Below are positions 7,741 to 17,167 of a DNA stretch of 64,000 nt, one piece after another. The notes beneath the pieces are model-generated. The model saw only the letters and a program-made list of their open reading frames with translations. It did no database searches and had not been told where the DNA came from. Origin of the DNA: Pseudogracilibacillus sp037892545. Its GTDB lineage: Bacteria; Bacillota; Bacilli; Bacillales; Amphibacillaceae. The DNA lies in the NCBI RefSeq assembly GCF_037892545.1, contig NZ_JBBKBG010000002.1, forward strand, positions 186,001-250,000. The letters are read 5' to 3'. Both the position numbers and the translations under genes were made by a program. How positions within the stretch are numbered: the first letter of the stretch is position 1; each line of letters begins with the position of its first letter.

Positions 7741-8721
7741 ATGTCAATTAAGAATTTAAAGGTTCTTAATAAAAGAGATTCGAGAAGTTTGCCAGACTGG
7801 GTGAACTTTGCATTTGAATTAGGTTCATTTATGTACGAGAGTGATGTTAAATCTCGTAAACCAGTAACTATTATTATTTCACTACCAAGTGAATTATACT
7901 TCCCGTTATTTATTGCAATGGGAATAGCTGATAAAAAATTTACTGTTAACAAACAGGCACGATCTATTAGAAAGCAAGTAATGAGTTTAAAAACGGGTAG
8001 TCGTATTATTTATCAAGATAAAGAATCTTCTAGAAAGGTATCGGTTCTTTCTGTAGAACAGAGCCCAATATTTAAAAATGAAATGCTTCTTTGGATTCAG
8101 GATAGGGGGATGAAAAGTGGTATTCCTGAATGTCAGTGGATAGATAGATTAGTTTTACTTGATGAGGAATTGGATGAAATAAAAAAGTCTAGAAAGGTAA
8201 GTAAGAAAAAAGAACTTGGTTTAGAAGGAAGTCCTTTGTTAAGTGAATTGTATTCACCTAATAAATTGAATAAGGTTTCCTTTTATCCAGGAAATTATTT
8301 TTATTTAGTCGGAAATACTTCACAGATTGCTGACCAAATGAATGAAGAGATATTCATTTATAATGACATAAAAGGTAGTATTAATGACTTCCTTTACATG
8401 GATGATAAAAATAGTTATACGAACGGAAAGTTATTTTCATCTCAAGTTAAAAAAATTAAAGAAGAAATAACTGAGGATGTGCCAGTAATATACTCCGATG
8501 TAAATAGTTACATAAAGCAATCGAAATATTTCAGTAAAAATCCTCAAATAATAGTTTATAGCAGAACAGATAACGAAGGAAGGCTATATGAATTTAAAGA
8601 AGAAATAAAAAGGAAATTGTTACAAGAAGACCATAACATTCTCACTCATGAACTTATAGATTTTTTAAAGTTGAACGATACAAAAATACCTAATGGAATT
8701 GAGTTACTTGGTTGGAGGTAG
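7741..8721 (+). CDS. DrmE-like protein, N-terminal half (split drmE)
   Basis: This is the first gene of a four-gene operon ending in drmA and drmB. I read it as the N-terminal half of DrmE, the signature protein of class 2 DISARM, because it and the next gene together make about 830 residues in the right place. The early segment PVTIIISLPSELYFPLFIAMGIADKKF resembles the start of a Rossmann-like domain; the remainder is charged. The start chosen is ATG 7741, 8 bases after GGAGAGGTG. It ends six bases before the next start. The ribosome site of the next gene (GGAGG) sits inside its last codons, so the break is a designed gene junction rather than a simple frameshift. Its molecular activity is unknown. 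Confidence 0.55.
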   Translation: MSIKNLKVLNKRDSRSLPDWVNFAFELGSFMYESDVKSRKPVTIIISLPSELYFPLFIAMGIADKKFTVNKQARSIRKQVMSLKTGSRIIYQDKESSRKVSVLSVEQSPIFKNEMLLWIQDRGMKSGIPECQWIDRLVLLDEELDEIKKSRKVSKKKELGLEGSPLLSELYSPNKLNKVSFYPGNYFYLVGNTSQIADQMNEEIFIYNDIKGSINDFLYMDDKNSYTNGKLFSSQVKKIKEEITEDVPVIYSDVNSYIKQSKYFSKNPQIIVYSRTDNEGRLYEFKEEIKRKLLQEDHNILTHELIDFLKLNDTKIPNGIELLGWR

Positions 8722-8727
8722 TGTATT

Positions 8728-10245
8728 ATGAGTTTTATTAACTTAATAGACTTATATAAATTAGAGAAAAGTAATATTAACTTTGCTCATGTTAAAAACA
8801 ACAGATTATCGCTTTTTGCTGAAAGTCTTGAAAAGTACCGAAATGAAGTTCAAGGTAGATATGATAATGACTTACATTTAAGTGAGGTATTAAACCTTTT
8901 AAGAAGAGTATTCTTTAAACTAACTGGAAGTTTTTTACCGTACAATAAAGTAATAAGTATTGAGGTACAGAATGAGCTTCTAAAAAAATTTTTTCAAATA
9001 AAGAATAGTTATCCTGAACTTTTTTCAAGTTCAGTAATAAAAATTGCAAAGGTTTTCAAGGAGATAATAGAAGCTAAAGAAAACAGCATGGCTGATTACC
9101 TTCAGAGTCATCTTAATAATAAGTTACATAATACTCAAAAGATAGCAATTGTAACAAAAAGAGCACTGTCTTTAGATGAAAAAAAACAGTTTATTGGTGA
9201 TATTATAGTAAATCATGACATAAATTTTTTTACTGAAAATAGTTTTAGGAAAGAAATTAGCATATTCGATGAAGTTATTTATATAGGTAGCCCGAATTAT
9301 TTTGGAGAGTATACTAGAACTACATTTAAAGGTTCAGTGATTACTTTTGTTTCTTACAATATGTTTACTAACTTTATAAAACTTAAAGGTGAATTTGAGG
9401 AAATAATTAAAAATGGCACCTATAGTACACTTTATAATCAAGTTACAGTTGGGGAAGCTATTCAAAAGAAAGTTACAATAAATCTTGAAGAAAAAGAATC
9501 CTTAAATATTGCTGTAAACAAATTTTTGGATGAACAAAAAGGAAGTGGTATTAATTCATCAGACACTATAGAAGCAAGTATAGTTTTTTTAGAAAATGAT
9601 CGCTTTTTATTTGCTCCACAGGATTCAAAAATACGTGTGTTTTTTCCGGAGGAGAAAAACAATTTTGTTAAACAAAAAAACTTTAATGAAGTAGAAGAAG
9701 ACGATTATATTGTAATCAGAAATGAGAGTGATACTAAGTTAATTGCTGAAGTGGCGGATCAAATACTTAAATCAAAAGCGAAAGATTATAGATTGACACA
9801 GAAAAAATGGAAAAAAAGACTTCTCTATAATGTTGAACAAAAAGGTATAAATAAAGTAAGTCAAATACTTAGTAAAAAATATCGCTTAAAGACGGCATCA
9901 ACCGTATCAATTAGAAATTGGTGCAATGAAAACTCAATTAGTCCTACTGAACTGCCTAAACTTTTAAAGGCATTAAAGTATACCGAAAAAGAAGTGGAAG
10001 AAATTCACAGAAAAATGAAAGAAATTAGGCGCGCACATTTAAAAGCGGGAAGACTAATTTCAGGTAAATTGATGAATGAATTGTCAATAGAGATTTTTCA
10101 GGAATTAAAGGAACAAGGGTATTATACTTTTACATCAAAAGAATTTGATGGAGCATCATTTAATATTGAAAGGGTTGTTTCAATTGACAGGTCAGTGTAT
10201 TATGTAGCACCCTATAACCTAATGAAAACAATAGAAATAGATTAA
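8728..10245 (+). CDS. DrmE-like protein, C-terminal half (split drmE)
   Basis: This 505-residue protein shows a central alpha/beta domain (KIAIVTKRALSLDEKKQF, then FDEVIYIGSPNYFGEYTR and SVITFVSYNMFTNFIKL). Its C-terminal region has KKWKKRLL..., then a helical segment with TVSIRNWCNENSISPTELPKLLKAL, which resembles the end of DrmE proteins. The final 60 residues include SKEFDGASFNIERVVSIDRSVYYVAPYNL. The ribosome site GGAGG lies 9 bases before ATG 8728 inside the previous gene, giving tight coupling. drmA begins 19 bases later. The call rests on operon position and remembered family shape; a profile search could overturn it. No helicase or nuclease motif is visible here. Confidence 0.6.
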   Translation: MSFINLIDLYKLEKSNINFAHVKNNRLSLFAESLEKYRNEVQGRYDNDLHLSEVLNLLRRVFFKLTGSFLPYNKVISIEVQNELLKKFFQIKNSYPELFSSSVIKIAKVFKEIIEAKENSMADYLQSHLNNKLHNTQKIAIVTKRALSLDEKKQFIGDIIVNHDINFFTENSFRKEISIFDEVIYIGSPNYFGEYTRTTFKGSVITFVSYNMFTNFIKLKGEFEEIIKNGTYSTLYNQVTVGEAIQKKVTINLEEKESLNIAVNKFLDEQKGSGINSSDTIEASIVFLENDRFLFAPQDSKIRVFFPEEKNNFVKQKNFNEVEEDDYIVIRNESDTKLIAEVADQILKSKAKDYRLTQKKWKKRLLYNVEQKGINKVSQILSKKYRLKTASTVSIRNWCNENSISPTELPKLLKALKYTEKEVEEIHRKMKEIRRAHLKAGRLISGKLMNELSIEIFQELKEQGYYTFTSKEFDGASFNIERVVSIDRSVYYVAPYNLMKTIEID

Positions 10246-10264
10246 CAATAAAGGAGTTATTTGT

Positions 10265-13200
10265 ATGTCTATCACATTAGAAAAGTCACTGGAAAATCGT
10301 GATATAGTATTAAATAACGTAAAAGAAGAAATTATAGGACCAAGTCAAATAAGAGATAATTACGTAAAATTTAATCCCATTGGTTCTACAGAATTTCAAT
10401 CCAAAGAGGAACTTTATAAGTCCTATTATTGGACAATTGGTGGAGTTAAAGAAGAAATACTTCAAAGGGAGAATCCTACGCAAAGATACGTTAGTGGATT
10501 ATTATTTCCCTTGGGTACGAATGATAATGAAGATGTTTCACTTGATACTCCAATTAATAAAGAGTTTGTTGAAGAGGAAGAAATTAAAAAAATAGGGGAA
10601 TTATTCAACCTAACTGAAGGAATAGAGAATACAGAAGATGATGGTGAGGTTGAATTATTCCCGCAAAGAAACGATTATAAGCCATCCACAATGGGACTTA
10701 CTTTTTGTGTTGATAAAAACTTACCAAATTTTAAGGTTAACATACAAGGTGGAAGTTATACTCCTCACAAGGTAAGAGTTAAGGGGGAAAGTAATAGTTA
10801 CCAATGGTGGTTAAGAGAGTCTATTGAGGGTTTTTGGAATGTTTCTATTAAAGACCTATCTGCAAATAAACAAATTGAAACATTTGTAGCTATGAAAAAT
10901 AAAAAAGATGAACATTTAAGTCAGTATGAAGTACAACTTCAAGCCAGAATTAGAGAAGTCAAGAGTAAGTATATTATAACTGTAAGTGTTACTAACCGCT
11001 CTGATGTTAAAGATTTTAACAGCTCACAGTTGATATTGTTTCAATCAGTAATGACAATAAGTACACCAAAAGAATATCCGTTTTCTATTTATCCTAAACA
11101 ATATGAAATGAAGGGTTATATGAGCGAAGAGGAAGCATCAACGGAATTGCTTTATAGAAATGAGGGTGTATATGCATTTGGACATGGTTGTGCTGCCCAT
11201 TGGGAGCAAAATCAAACAGAGGTTAATGAGATATCAACAACGTTTATGCCTGAGTATGAAGCTTTAAGTATGACTCCAAACGTTGTTGTTAAGCAGGGGA
11301 ATAAAATGCAAGAACTTGAAATTAAAATGAGTGATTTAGCTGGGGTATCATCAAACGAACATCCGAAGGAAATTCTACAACCCCTGATAAATGGGTATGA
11401 AGAGTGGATTAATGCAAAGGAAAAAGAGATTCAAGACGAAATACCAAAATCTTTACGCCCAGTGGCTATGAAACATATGACATTATGTAAGGAAAGTTTA
11501 ATAAGAATGAAAAAGGGATTAGAATTTCTCGAAGATGAACAAATACTTGAGGCATTTCGTTTAGCCAATCTTGCTATTCTTCTACAACAGCTCAATGGAA
11601 AAGATAAGCGAGATGGCATTATTAATAACAATCGAATAATTTTTAATAAATCCTTTAAAGACAACATTAATGATGAAGTTAAATTAAAAAATGCTAATAA
11701 TTATTGGAGAGCATTTCAAATTGCATTTATTCTATTATCAATTGAATCATTTATAAATGAGAAATGTAAATCAAGGGAAATTGTTGATTTAATTTGGTTC
11801 CCTACCGGTGGTGGAAAAACAGAGGCTTATTTAGGGGTTGCTGCTTTTCAAATGGTTTTAAGAAGATTAAGAAACCCGATGGATGCAGGAGTAGATATAT
11901 TGATGAGGTATACGCTTAGACTACTAACCGCTGACCAATTCCAAAGATCTTCTAGATTAATTTGTGCTTTAGAATATATAAGAAGAAATAATCAAGAGAA
12001 ATTAGGAGATATACCATTCTCCATTGGAATATGGGTTGGATCAAATACGACACCTAATAGCAATAAAGTTGCTAAAACGAATCTTATGAAATTAAAAAAA
12101 GGTAATAAAGATGCCCAAGAATTTATTGTAAACAATTGTTCGTGGTGTGGAGCGAAACTCGGGTTTTATGAGGAGAAGGATAGTAAAAAGAAACAGTATC
12201 TTGGTTATAAAAGTGATGATAATAAATTGTTAATCCATTGTCCGGATAAAGATTGTCATTTTCATGATGAATTACCAATTTATATTGTAGATGAAACTAT
12301 ATATGAGAAGCGTCCAACCTTTTTAATAGGTACGGTTGATAAGTTTGTTCAATTAGTTTGGAAACCAAAAGCAAGATCACTTTTTGGAATTAATCCTAAT
12401 GGTGACAGATTCATAAGTCCTCCCTCATTAATTGTTCAAGATGAATTGCATTTAATTTCCGGTCCTTTAGGAACCCTAACTGGTTTATTTGAGACTTTGA
12501 TTGAAGAATTATGTCTAAAAGAAGTAGACGGTGAAATCGTTAAACCGAAAATTATAGCGGCAACTGCAACAATTAAACAGTTTGAAGAACAAACACTTGC
12601 ACTATTTGGAAGAAAAACAGCTAGATTGTTTCCAAGTCCAGCGTTGGATAATGAAGACTCTTTCTTTGCAACACCTGCAATTGATAAAGAAACGGGAAAG
12701 CCTATGCCTGGCAGAAAGTATGTGGGTGTATACACTCAAACTGTTCGTATAATGATGTCTCAAGTTATGGCATTCTCCTCTATTCTGCAATCTGCTAATG
12801 AAATAGAGAAGTCAGAAAGAGATCCTTATTGGACATTACTTTCTTTTTATAATACTCTGCGCGAATTAGGTGAGGGTTTAACTTTGACTCAAACAGATAT
12901 ACCTCAATATTCTAGTTCGATAGCAATGAGAAAAGACCAAAAACAACTTCGGTTTGTTAATAACTATTTAGAATTAACATCAAGAAAGCAAAGTAATGAA
13001 ATATCTAAAACAATTGATAATTTAAAAATAGAATATGACAGTAATAAAAAAAGTAGACGTGATTCTGCAATAGATTTATGCTTAGCATCAAATATAATTG
13101 AAGTAGGAGTAGACATTGATAGACTGTCTGTTATGGCTATCGTTGGACAACCGAAAATGACTGCACAATACATTCAGGTTAGTGGTCGTGTTGGGCGTCG

Positions 13201-13780
13201 CTCGTGGGAAAGGCCTGGCTTGATATTTACATTATATTCTAATACAAAATCAAGAGATAAATCCCACTTTGAACATTTTCGGGAGTATCATCAAAAATTA
13301 TATGCTCAAGTCGAACCAACTAGTGTTACTCCATTTTCTGATACTTCTCTAGAGAGAGGGTTACATGCGGTAGTAGTTGGTTTTCTTCGTCAGGCACTAA
13401 ATGAAGATGTTTCTAGAACACCAGATTGGCGTGAGATTGAAAAGAACTTTAATGACAAAATTGTACCTTTTTATAACCGTTTAGTCGAGAGAGCCGAACT
13501 CGTTGATCCTGAACAAGTAGAAGAGTTGAAAAAAAGATTTCGAATGATACTAAAAAGATTAGAAATCGGTAATTATACTGCATGGGAAGTAGACCCTAAA
13601 GTGGAAGGCTATATGTATCCTGCAGGTAAAATTTTACCTCTAACTCTAAAAAATAAGGCTGAGTCAATGATTAACTCAATGAGAAACGTAGACTCTGAGT
13701 CTAGGGGGCTTATAGTACCTTTATACAATACAGAGGAAAGTAGTGAAGTAGAAACTGGTTGGGAGGGGTTACTTTTATGA
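10265..13780 (+). CDS. drmA: DrmA-like DISARM helicase
   Basis: This is a 1171-residue SF2-type helicase. The Walker A motif PTGGGKT is at 513-519, motif II is DELH (726-729, LIVQDELHLISGPLG), motif III-like AATATI follows, and the C-terminal RecA domain has IIEVGVDIDRLSVMAIVGQPKMTAQY with motif VI QVSGRVGRR. Between motifs I and II is a four-cysteine module (CSWCGAKLG...CPDKDCHF) typical of DrmA-like and DUF1998-linked helicases. The 500-residue N-terminal extension is not enzymatic by motif. In DISARM, DrmA with DrmB loads on DNA ends or phage DNA and restricts unmodified invaders. It starts behind AAAGGAG. Its stop codon overlaps the drmB start in an ATGA arrangement, so the two are coupled. 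Confidence 0.88.
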   Translation: MSITLEKSLENRDIVLNNVKEEIIGPSQIRDNYVKFNPIGSTEFQSKEELYKSYYWTIGGVKEEILQRENPTQRYVSGLLFPLGTNDNEDVSLDTPINKEFVEEEEIKKIGELFNLTEGIENTEDDGEVELFPQRNDYKPSTMGLTFCVDKNLPNFKVNIQGGSYTPHKVRVKGESNSYQWWLRESIEGFWNVSIKDLSANKQIETFVAMKNKKDEHLSQYEVQLQARIREVKSKYIITVSVTNRSDVKDFNSSQLILFQSVMTISTPKEYPFSIYPKQYEMKGYMSEEEASTELLYRNEGVYAFGHGCAAHWEQNQTEVNEISTTFMPEYEALSMTPNVVVKQGNKMQELEIKMSDLAGVSSNEHPKEILQPLINGYEEWINAKEKEIQDEIPKSLRPVAMKHMTLCKESLIRMKKGLEFLEDEQILEAFRLANLAILLQQLNGKDKRDGIINNNRIIFNKSFKDNINDEVKLKNANNYWRAFQIAFILLSIESFINEKCKSREIVDLIWFPTGGGKTEAYLGVAAFQMVLRRLRNPMDAGVDILMRYTLRLLTADQFQRSSRLICALEYIRRNNQEKLGDIPFSIGIWVGSNTTPNSNKVAKTNLMKLKKGNKDAQEFIVNNCSWCGAKLGFYEEKDSKKKQYLGYKSDDNKLLIHCPDKDCHFHDELPIYIVDETIYEKRPTFLIGTVDKFVQLVWKPKARSLFGINPNGDRFISPPSLIVQDELHLISGPLGTLTGLFETLIEELCLKEVDGEIVKPKIIAATATIKQFEEQTLALFGRKTARLFPSPALDNEDSFFATPAIDKETGKPMPGRKYVGVYTQTVRIMMSQVMAFSSILQSANEIEKSERDPYWTLLSFYNTLRELGEGLTLTQTDIPQYSSSIAMRKDQKQLRFVNNYLELTSRKQSNEISKTIDNLKIEYDSNKKSRRDSAIDLCLASNIIEVGVDIDRLSVMAIVGQPKMTAQYIQVSGRVGRRSWERPGLIFTLYSNTKSRDKSHFEHFREYHQKLYAQVEPTSVTPFSDTSLERGLHAVVVGFLRQALNEDVSRTPDWREIEKNFNDKIVPFYNRLVERAELVDPEQVEELKKRFRMILKRLEIGNYTAWEVDPKVEGYMYPAGKILPLTLKNKAESMINSMRNVDSESRGLIVPLYNTEESSEVETGWEGLLL

Positions 13781-15678
13781 ATGATTTACCGTTAAGAAGA
13801 GGGCAACTTGTTACCACATTTGGCCCAGGTTCACTTGTGATTAGTCCTGAAGGAGAAACCGCAATGATAGGTGCTCTAGATAAATGGTATTATGATAAAA
13901 ATGAAAATCGAACAGAATTTTTAGATGAATTTGAAATTCAAGAGAATAGATTAAGATCATTATTAAGGGTAAATAGACTATTAATGCCTCCTGATTATAG
14001 ACCAGGTTACAAATATATAAACAGTGGAGATGCACTATCTCAAACAAATACAGATTTATATATTCCCTTACTTCGCTTTCCTACTTGGCATTATTGCCCT
14101 ATATGTAAAACTTTACATCAATCAGATTTGTCTCAACGGACAAGTTGGATGGATTGCAAAGTATGTAAAGAAAGCAGAAGAATGATTCAGGTGCCGTTTG
14201 TAATGATTTGTAGAGAAGGACATATATCTGATTTTCCTTGGAGGGAATGGGTTCATAAAGATGAACACACCTCTTGTGATGGACAAATGAGTTTAATAAC
14301 CACAGGCGGAGCAACACTTGATTCCCTTAAAGTTAAATGTAGTTGCAACAAAGAAAGGTCACTAAAGGGGATTATGACAAGAAAAAATAATCCAAATGAT
14401 GAAGAGGAAGGTATTAGCGAGTTAAGTAAGAAACTAAATGAAAATGGTGATTTATATAAATGTCCAGGTCATAAACCATGGTATGGATCACTTAGCGAAA
14501 GTGAAAATTGTTTTTCAAATCCTGTTGCAGCATTAAAAAATTCAATAAATGTATACTACCCTAATACTATTAGTGCAATTTATTTACCAGGAAAAAATGC
14601 AGCAGTTGAAAGACTTATAGATATGTTTGAAAGATACGGGATTACTACATCTTGGTTAAATATCGCTGACCGCCTTGACAAAAAAATAGAAATTATAAAA
14701 AAAATATGTCCACCTGAGATTAATCTTTACAACGATTCAGATATAGAACTTGCAATACTTTATATTGAAGGTGAACTCGAGGATAAGGATGAGCTGGAAA
14801 GAATATACTCTAATAATACAGAAAAAGAACTAAGGAAAAAAGAGTTTGAAGTACTTGTCGATGGGATTGAAGATACACATTTAAAAGTAAAAAAAGAATG
14901 GAATTCAGGAAGTGCTGTTGTAAACGAAATAACTAGTAAATTTACCCTGATTAACAGGGTGACAAAATTAAAGGAAACTATTGTATTAACAGGTTTTGAT
15001 AGACTTATAACAAATAGTGAACAATCTGGTAGGACTAAAATAGAAAAAGGAAAAGAATTATTGTTTAAGAATCCAGACTTACAAGAAAACAACTGGTTAC
15101 CTGCCTACAAAGTTTATGGGGAAGGAATATTCTTTACTTTGAATGTAGAAAAACTAATTTCTTGGGAACAAAGACATGATGTATTAAGTCATTTTAATAG
15201 ACTAATTACTAGGGCTGTAAGAAGTAATGCAAGGTTTGATGAATCAATTCTTAAACCGAGGAATGTATTGATTCACACTTTATCCCATATTATAATCGAT
15301 GAGCTTGCACTTACATGTGGTTACAATTCCGCATCATTACGTGAGCGACTTTATATAAATGATGACGATTGTGGTATCTTAATTTATACCTCTTCAGGAG
15401 ATATTGACGGTACATTTGGAGGGCTTGTAAGAATGGGGAAAAAAGAAACTTTTTTTCCAGTGGTTTATCAAGCAATAGATAAAGCAAGGTGGTGTAGTTC
15501 AGACCCGGTTTGCTCAGAAATTGGAAAAGATTCAGGGCAAGGAGTTAATAATTTAAACGGTGCAGCATGTCATAGTTGTTCATACTTATCAGAAACTTCA
15601 TGTGAAACTGGAAATTTATTTTTGGACAGAACATTATTAATTGATCCACAAATAGGTTTTTTCAGTTCAACTAATTAA
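13777..15678 (+). CDS. drmB: DrmB-like DUF1998 protein (DISARM)
   Basis: This DUF1998-family protein partners the DrmA helicase. The start is RRGQLVTTFGPGSLV, the usual opening of DrmB. A Cys-rich block follows (CPICKTLH...CKVCKES, then MICREGHISDFPW). The DUF1998 part carries HTLSHIIIDELALTCGYNSASLRERLY, and the C-terminus has a second Cys cluster (CSSDPVCSE...GAACHSCSYL...SCETGN) ending in LFLDRTLL. ATG 13777 follows GGGAGGGG and overlaps the drmA stop by four bases, giving 633 residues. After it, 218 bases lead to an unrelated amidase gene. No PLD-family drmC follows, although complete DISARM loci usually have one. Confidence 0.88.
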   Translation: MNDLPLRRGQLVTTFGPGSLVISPEGETAMIGALDKWYYDKNENRTEFLDEFEIQENRLRSLLRVNRLLMPPDYRPGYKYINSGDALSQTNTDLYIPLLRFPTWHYCPICKTLHQSDLSQRTSWMDCKVCKESRRMIQVPFVMICREGHISDFPWREWVHKDEHTSCDGQMSLITTGGATLDSLKVKCSCNKERSLKGIMTRKNNPNDEEEGISELSKKLNENGDLYKCPGHKPWYGSLSESENCFSNPVAALKNSINVYYPNTISAIYLPGKNAAVERLIDMFERYGITTSWLNIADRLDKKIEIIKKICPPEINLYNDSDIELAILYIEGELEDKDELERIYSNNTEKELRKKEFEVLVDGIEDTHLKVKKEWNSGSAVVNEITSKFTLINRVTKLKETIVLTGFDRLITNSEQSGRTKIEKGKELLFKNPDLQENNWLPAYKVYGEGIFFTLNVEKLISWEQRHDVLSHFNRLITRAVRSNARFDESILKPRNVLIHTLSHIIIDELALTCGYNSASLRERLYINDDDCGILIYTSSGDIDGTFGGLVRMGKKETFFPVVYQAIDKARWCSSDPVCSEIGKDSGQGVNNLNGAACHSCSYLSETSCETGNLFLDRTLLIDPQIGFFSSTN

Positions 15679-15896
15679 ATAGTTGGATAGACTCACTGAT
15701 TAATATGTAAAGTTACCTTCTTTAAACCAAAACAATTATAAAAGTAGACTTTAGTCACACGATTTAAAATTAGATGTATTTGTTGTAAAATAAATACTAT
15801 TTTTCTAGATTTTTCTAATACATTCTACTCTTTTTCTTATTTTACATATCTTGTAAAATGTAACCACTACCTTTTACTAATTTATGGAAATAGGGA

Positions 15897-17057
15897 GTGG
15901 TTATTCTGAAGAAAAGGATTTTATTATTATGTACAGCATTTATACTAGTTACTAGTTTTATATGGTTGGACAAGTCATATGCTGCAGAGAAAACATATGA
16001 CATCGGGGTAGATGCAGTAGATGTGAGGGATGATGCGGCAGCTGATGCGAATGTCGTTGGTCAATTAAAAAAAGGTGATCAAGTGACAGTTTTTAAAGAA
16101 GCACATGGCTGGGCGCAAACGTATTATGATGGAGACATTGCTTGGGTTGCAGCACATTATTTAATACCAGCAGATAATTCAACAAAAAAGGTAGAAAAGA
16201 AGAAAAAGCAATCGAAGGCAAGTTCTTCTAACGGTAAAACAGTTCAGGTCACGGAAGATATTGTAAACATCCGGGCAAATGCAAGCACGCATGATGAAGT
16301 AGTTTATATTGCAGAAAATGGAGAAAGTTTTCCGTTAATTGAAACGGTAAATGAATGGCATAAAATTAAGTTGCCAGATGGCTCGACTGCTTGGGTTGCT
16401 TCTTGGGTAACGACAAGTAAAGCAACAGGACAAGATAAAAGTACTTCGAATAGTAGCTCGAAAAAGAGTACTAAAAAGTCATCGGCCAAACAAACCACAT
16501 CTGCTACACCAAATGTGTCATTAAATGGAAAAAATATTATGTTAGATGCAGGGCATGGAGGGAAAGACCCTGGTGCAATTGCAGCTGACGGAAAGCATGA
16601 AAAAGATATGACATTAGCATTAACGAATAAAATTGCCGAGAAATTACGTGCACATGGTGCTACTGTCACGTTAGTACGTACTTCCGATAAGACGATGTCA
16701 CTAAACGAACGAATTGCTTTTAATAAAATGTATTGGACGGATGCATATATAAGTGTTCATTTTAATGCATTTACAAAGTCTGGAAGTCGAGGAATTAGTA
16801 CGCATTATTATGCGAATAAAAAGGATGAACAATTAGCGTATTCGATCCAACAAGCACTTGTACAACATACTGGTTTAAATGACCGTGGAGTGCAGAAAGA
16901 TAACTATTTTGTCTTACGTGAAAATGCAGATGTATCTGTTTTAGTAGAGTTAGGATTCATTAGTAATCCCGATGAATTAAGTGTTATTCAGTCTGACGCA
17001 TATGATGAAAATGTATCAAATGCAATTTTAGAAGGTTTAGGAAATTATTTTTATTAA
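15897..17057 (+). CDS. N-acetylmuramoyl-L-alanine amidase with two SH3b domains
   Basis: This is a secreted cell-wall hydrolase. A signal peptide (KKRILLLCTAFILVTSFIWL, cleavage near SYA-AE) is followed by two SH3b wall-binding domains (about 30-90 and 110-175), a Ser/Lys-rich linker, and an Amidase_3 catalytic domain (about 205-386). The zinc/catalytic residues are in MLDAGHGGKDPGA, ISVHFNA and VLVELGFISNPDE. The start codon is uncertain. GTG 15897 lies inside the only ribosome site, AGGGAGTGG, so initiation more likely uses the ATT at 15903 or CTG at 15906, both unusual starts. It is monocistronic with a strong terminator and is the first non-defence gene after the island. Confidence 0.9.
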   Translation: MVILKKRILLLCTAFILVTSFIWLDKSYAAEKTYDIGVDAVDVRDDAAADANVVGQLKKGDQVTVFKEAHGWAQTYYDGDIAWVAAHYLIPADNSTKKVEKKKKQSKASSSNGKTVQVTEDIVNIRANASTHDEVVYIAENGESFPLIETVNEWHKIKLPDGSTAWVASWVTTSKATGQDKSTSNSSSKKSTKKSSAKQTTSATPNVSLNGKNIMLDAGHGGKDPGAIAADGKHEKDMTLALTNKIAEKLRAHGATVTLVRTSDKTMSLNERIAFNKMYWTDAYISVHFNAFTKSGSRGISTHYYANKKDEQLAYSIQQALVQHTGLNDRGVQKDNYFVLRENADVSVLVELGFISNPDELSVIQSDAYDENVSNAILEGLGNYFY

Positions 17058-17072
17058 ATAATTGTGGAAAGT

Positions 17073-17116
17073 AAAAAGGCAATGTACCGAATGTTTCGGA
17101 TGCATTGCCTTTTTTG
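17073..17116. terminator. bidirectional terminator
   Basis: AAAAAGGCAATG (17073-17084) pairs with CATTGCCTTTTT (17103-17114), with an inner CCGAA/TTCGG hairpin. The A-run and T-run on the two sides let it serve both the amidase gene and the convergent hydrolase gene. Confidence 0.85.
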
Positions 17117-17167
17117 TATGAATCGTACATTAGTAAGAAAAGGAATTCCGTTTTAAAATCAAATACT

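Noticed and set aside
5094..15678. Complete classical class 2 DISARM including drmMII and drmC
   Set aside because: The methyltransferase is separated by a terminator and two reverse genes and sits with an endonuclease candidate; no PLD gene is present.
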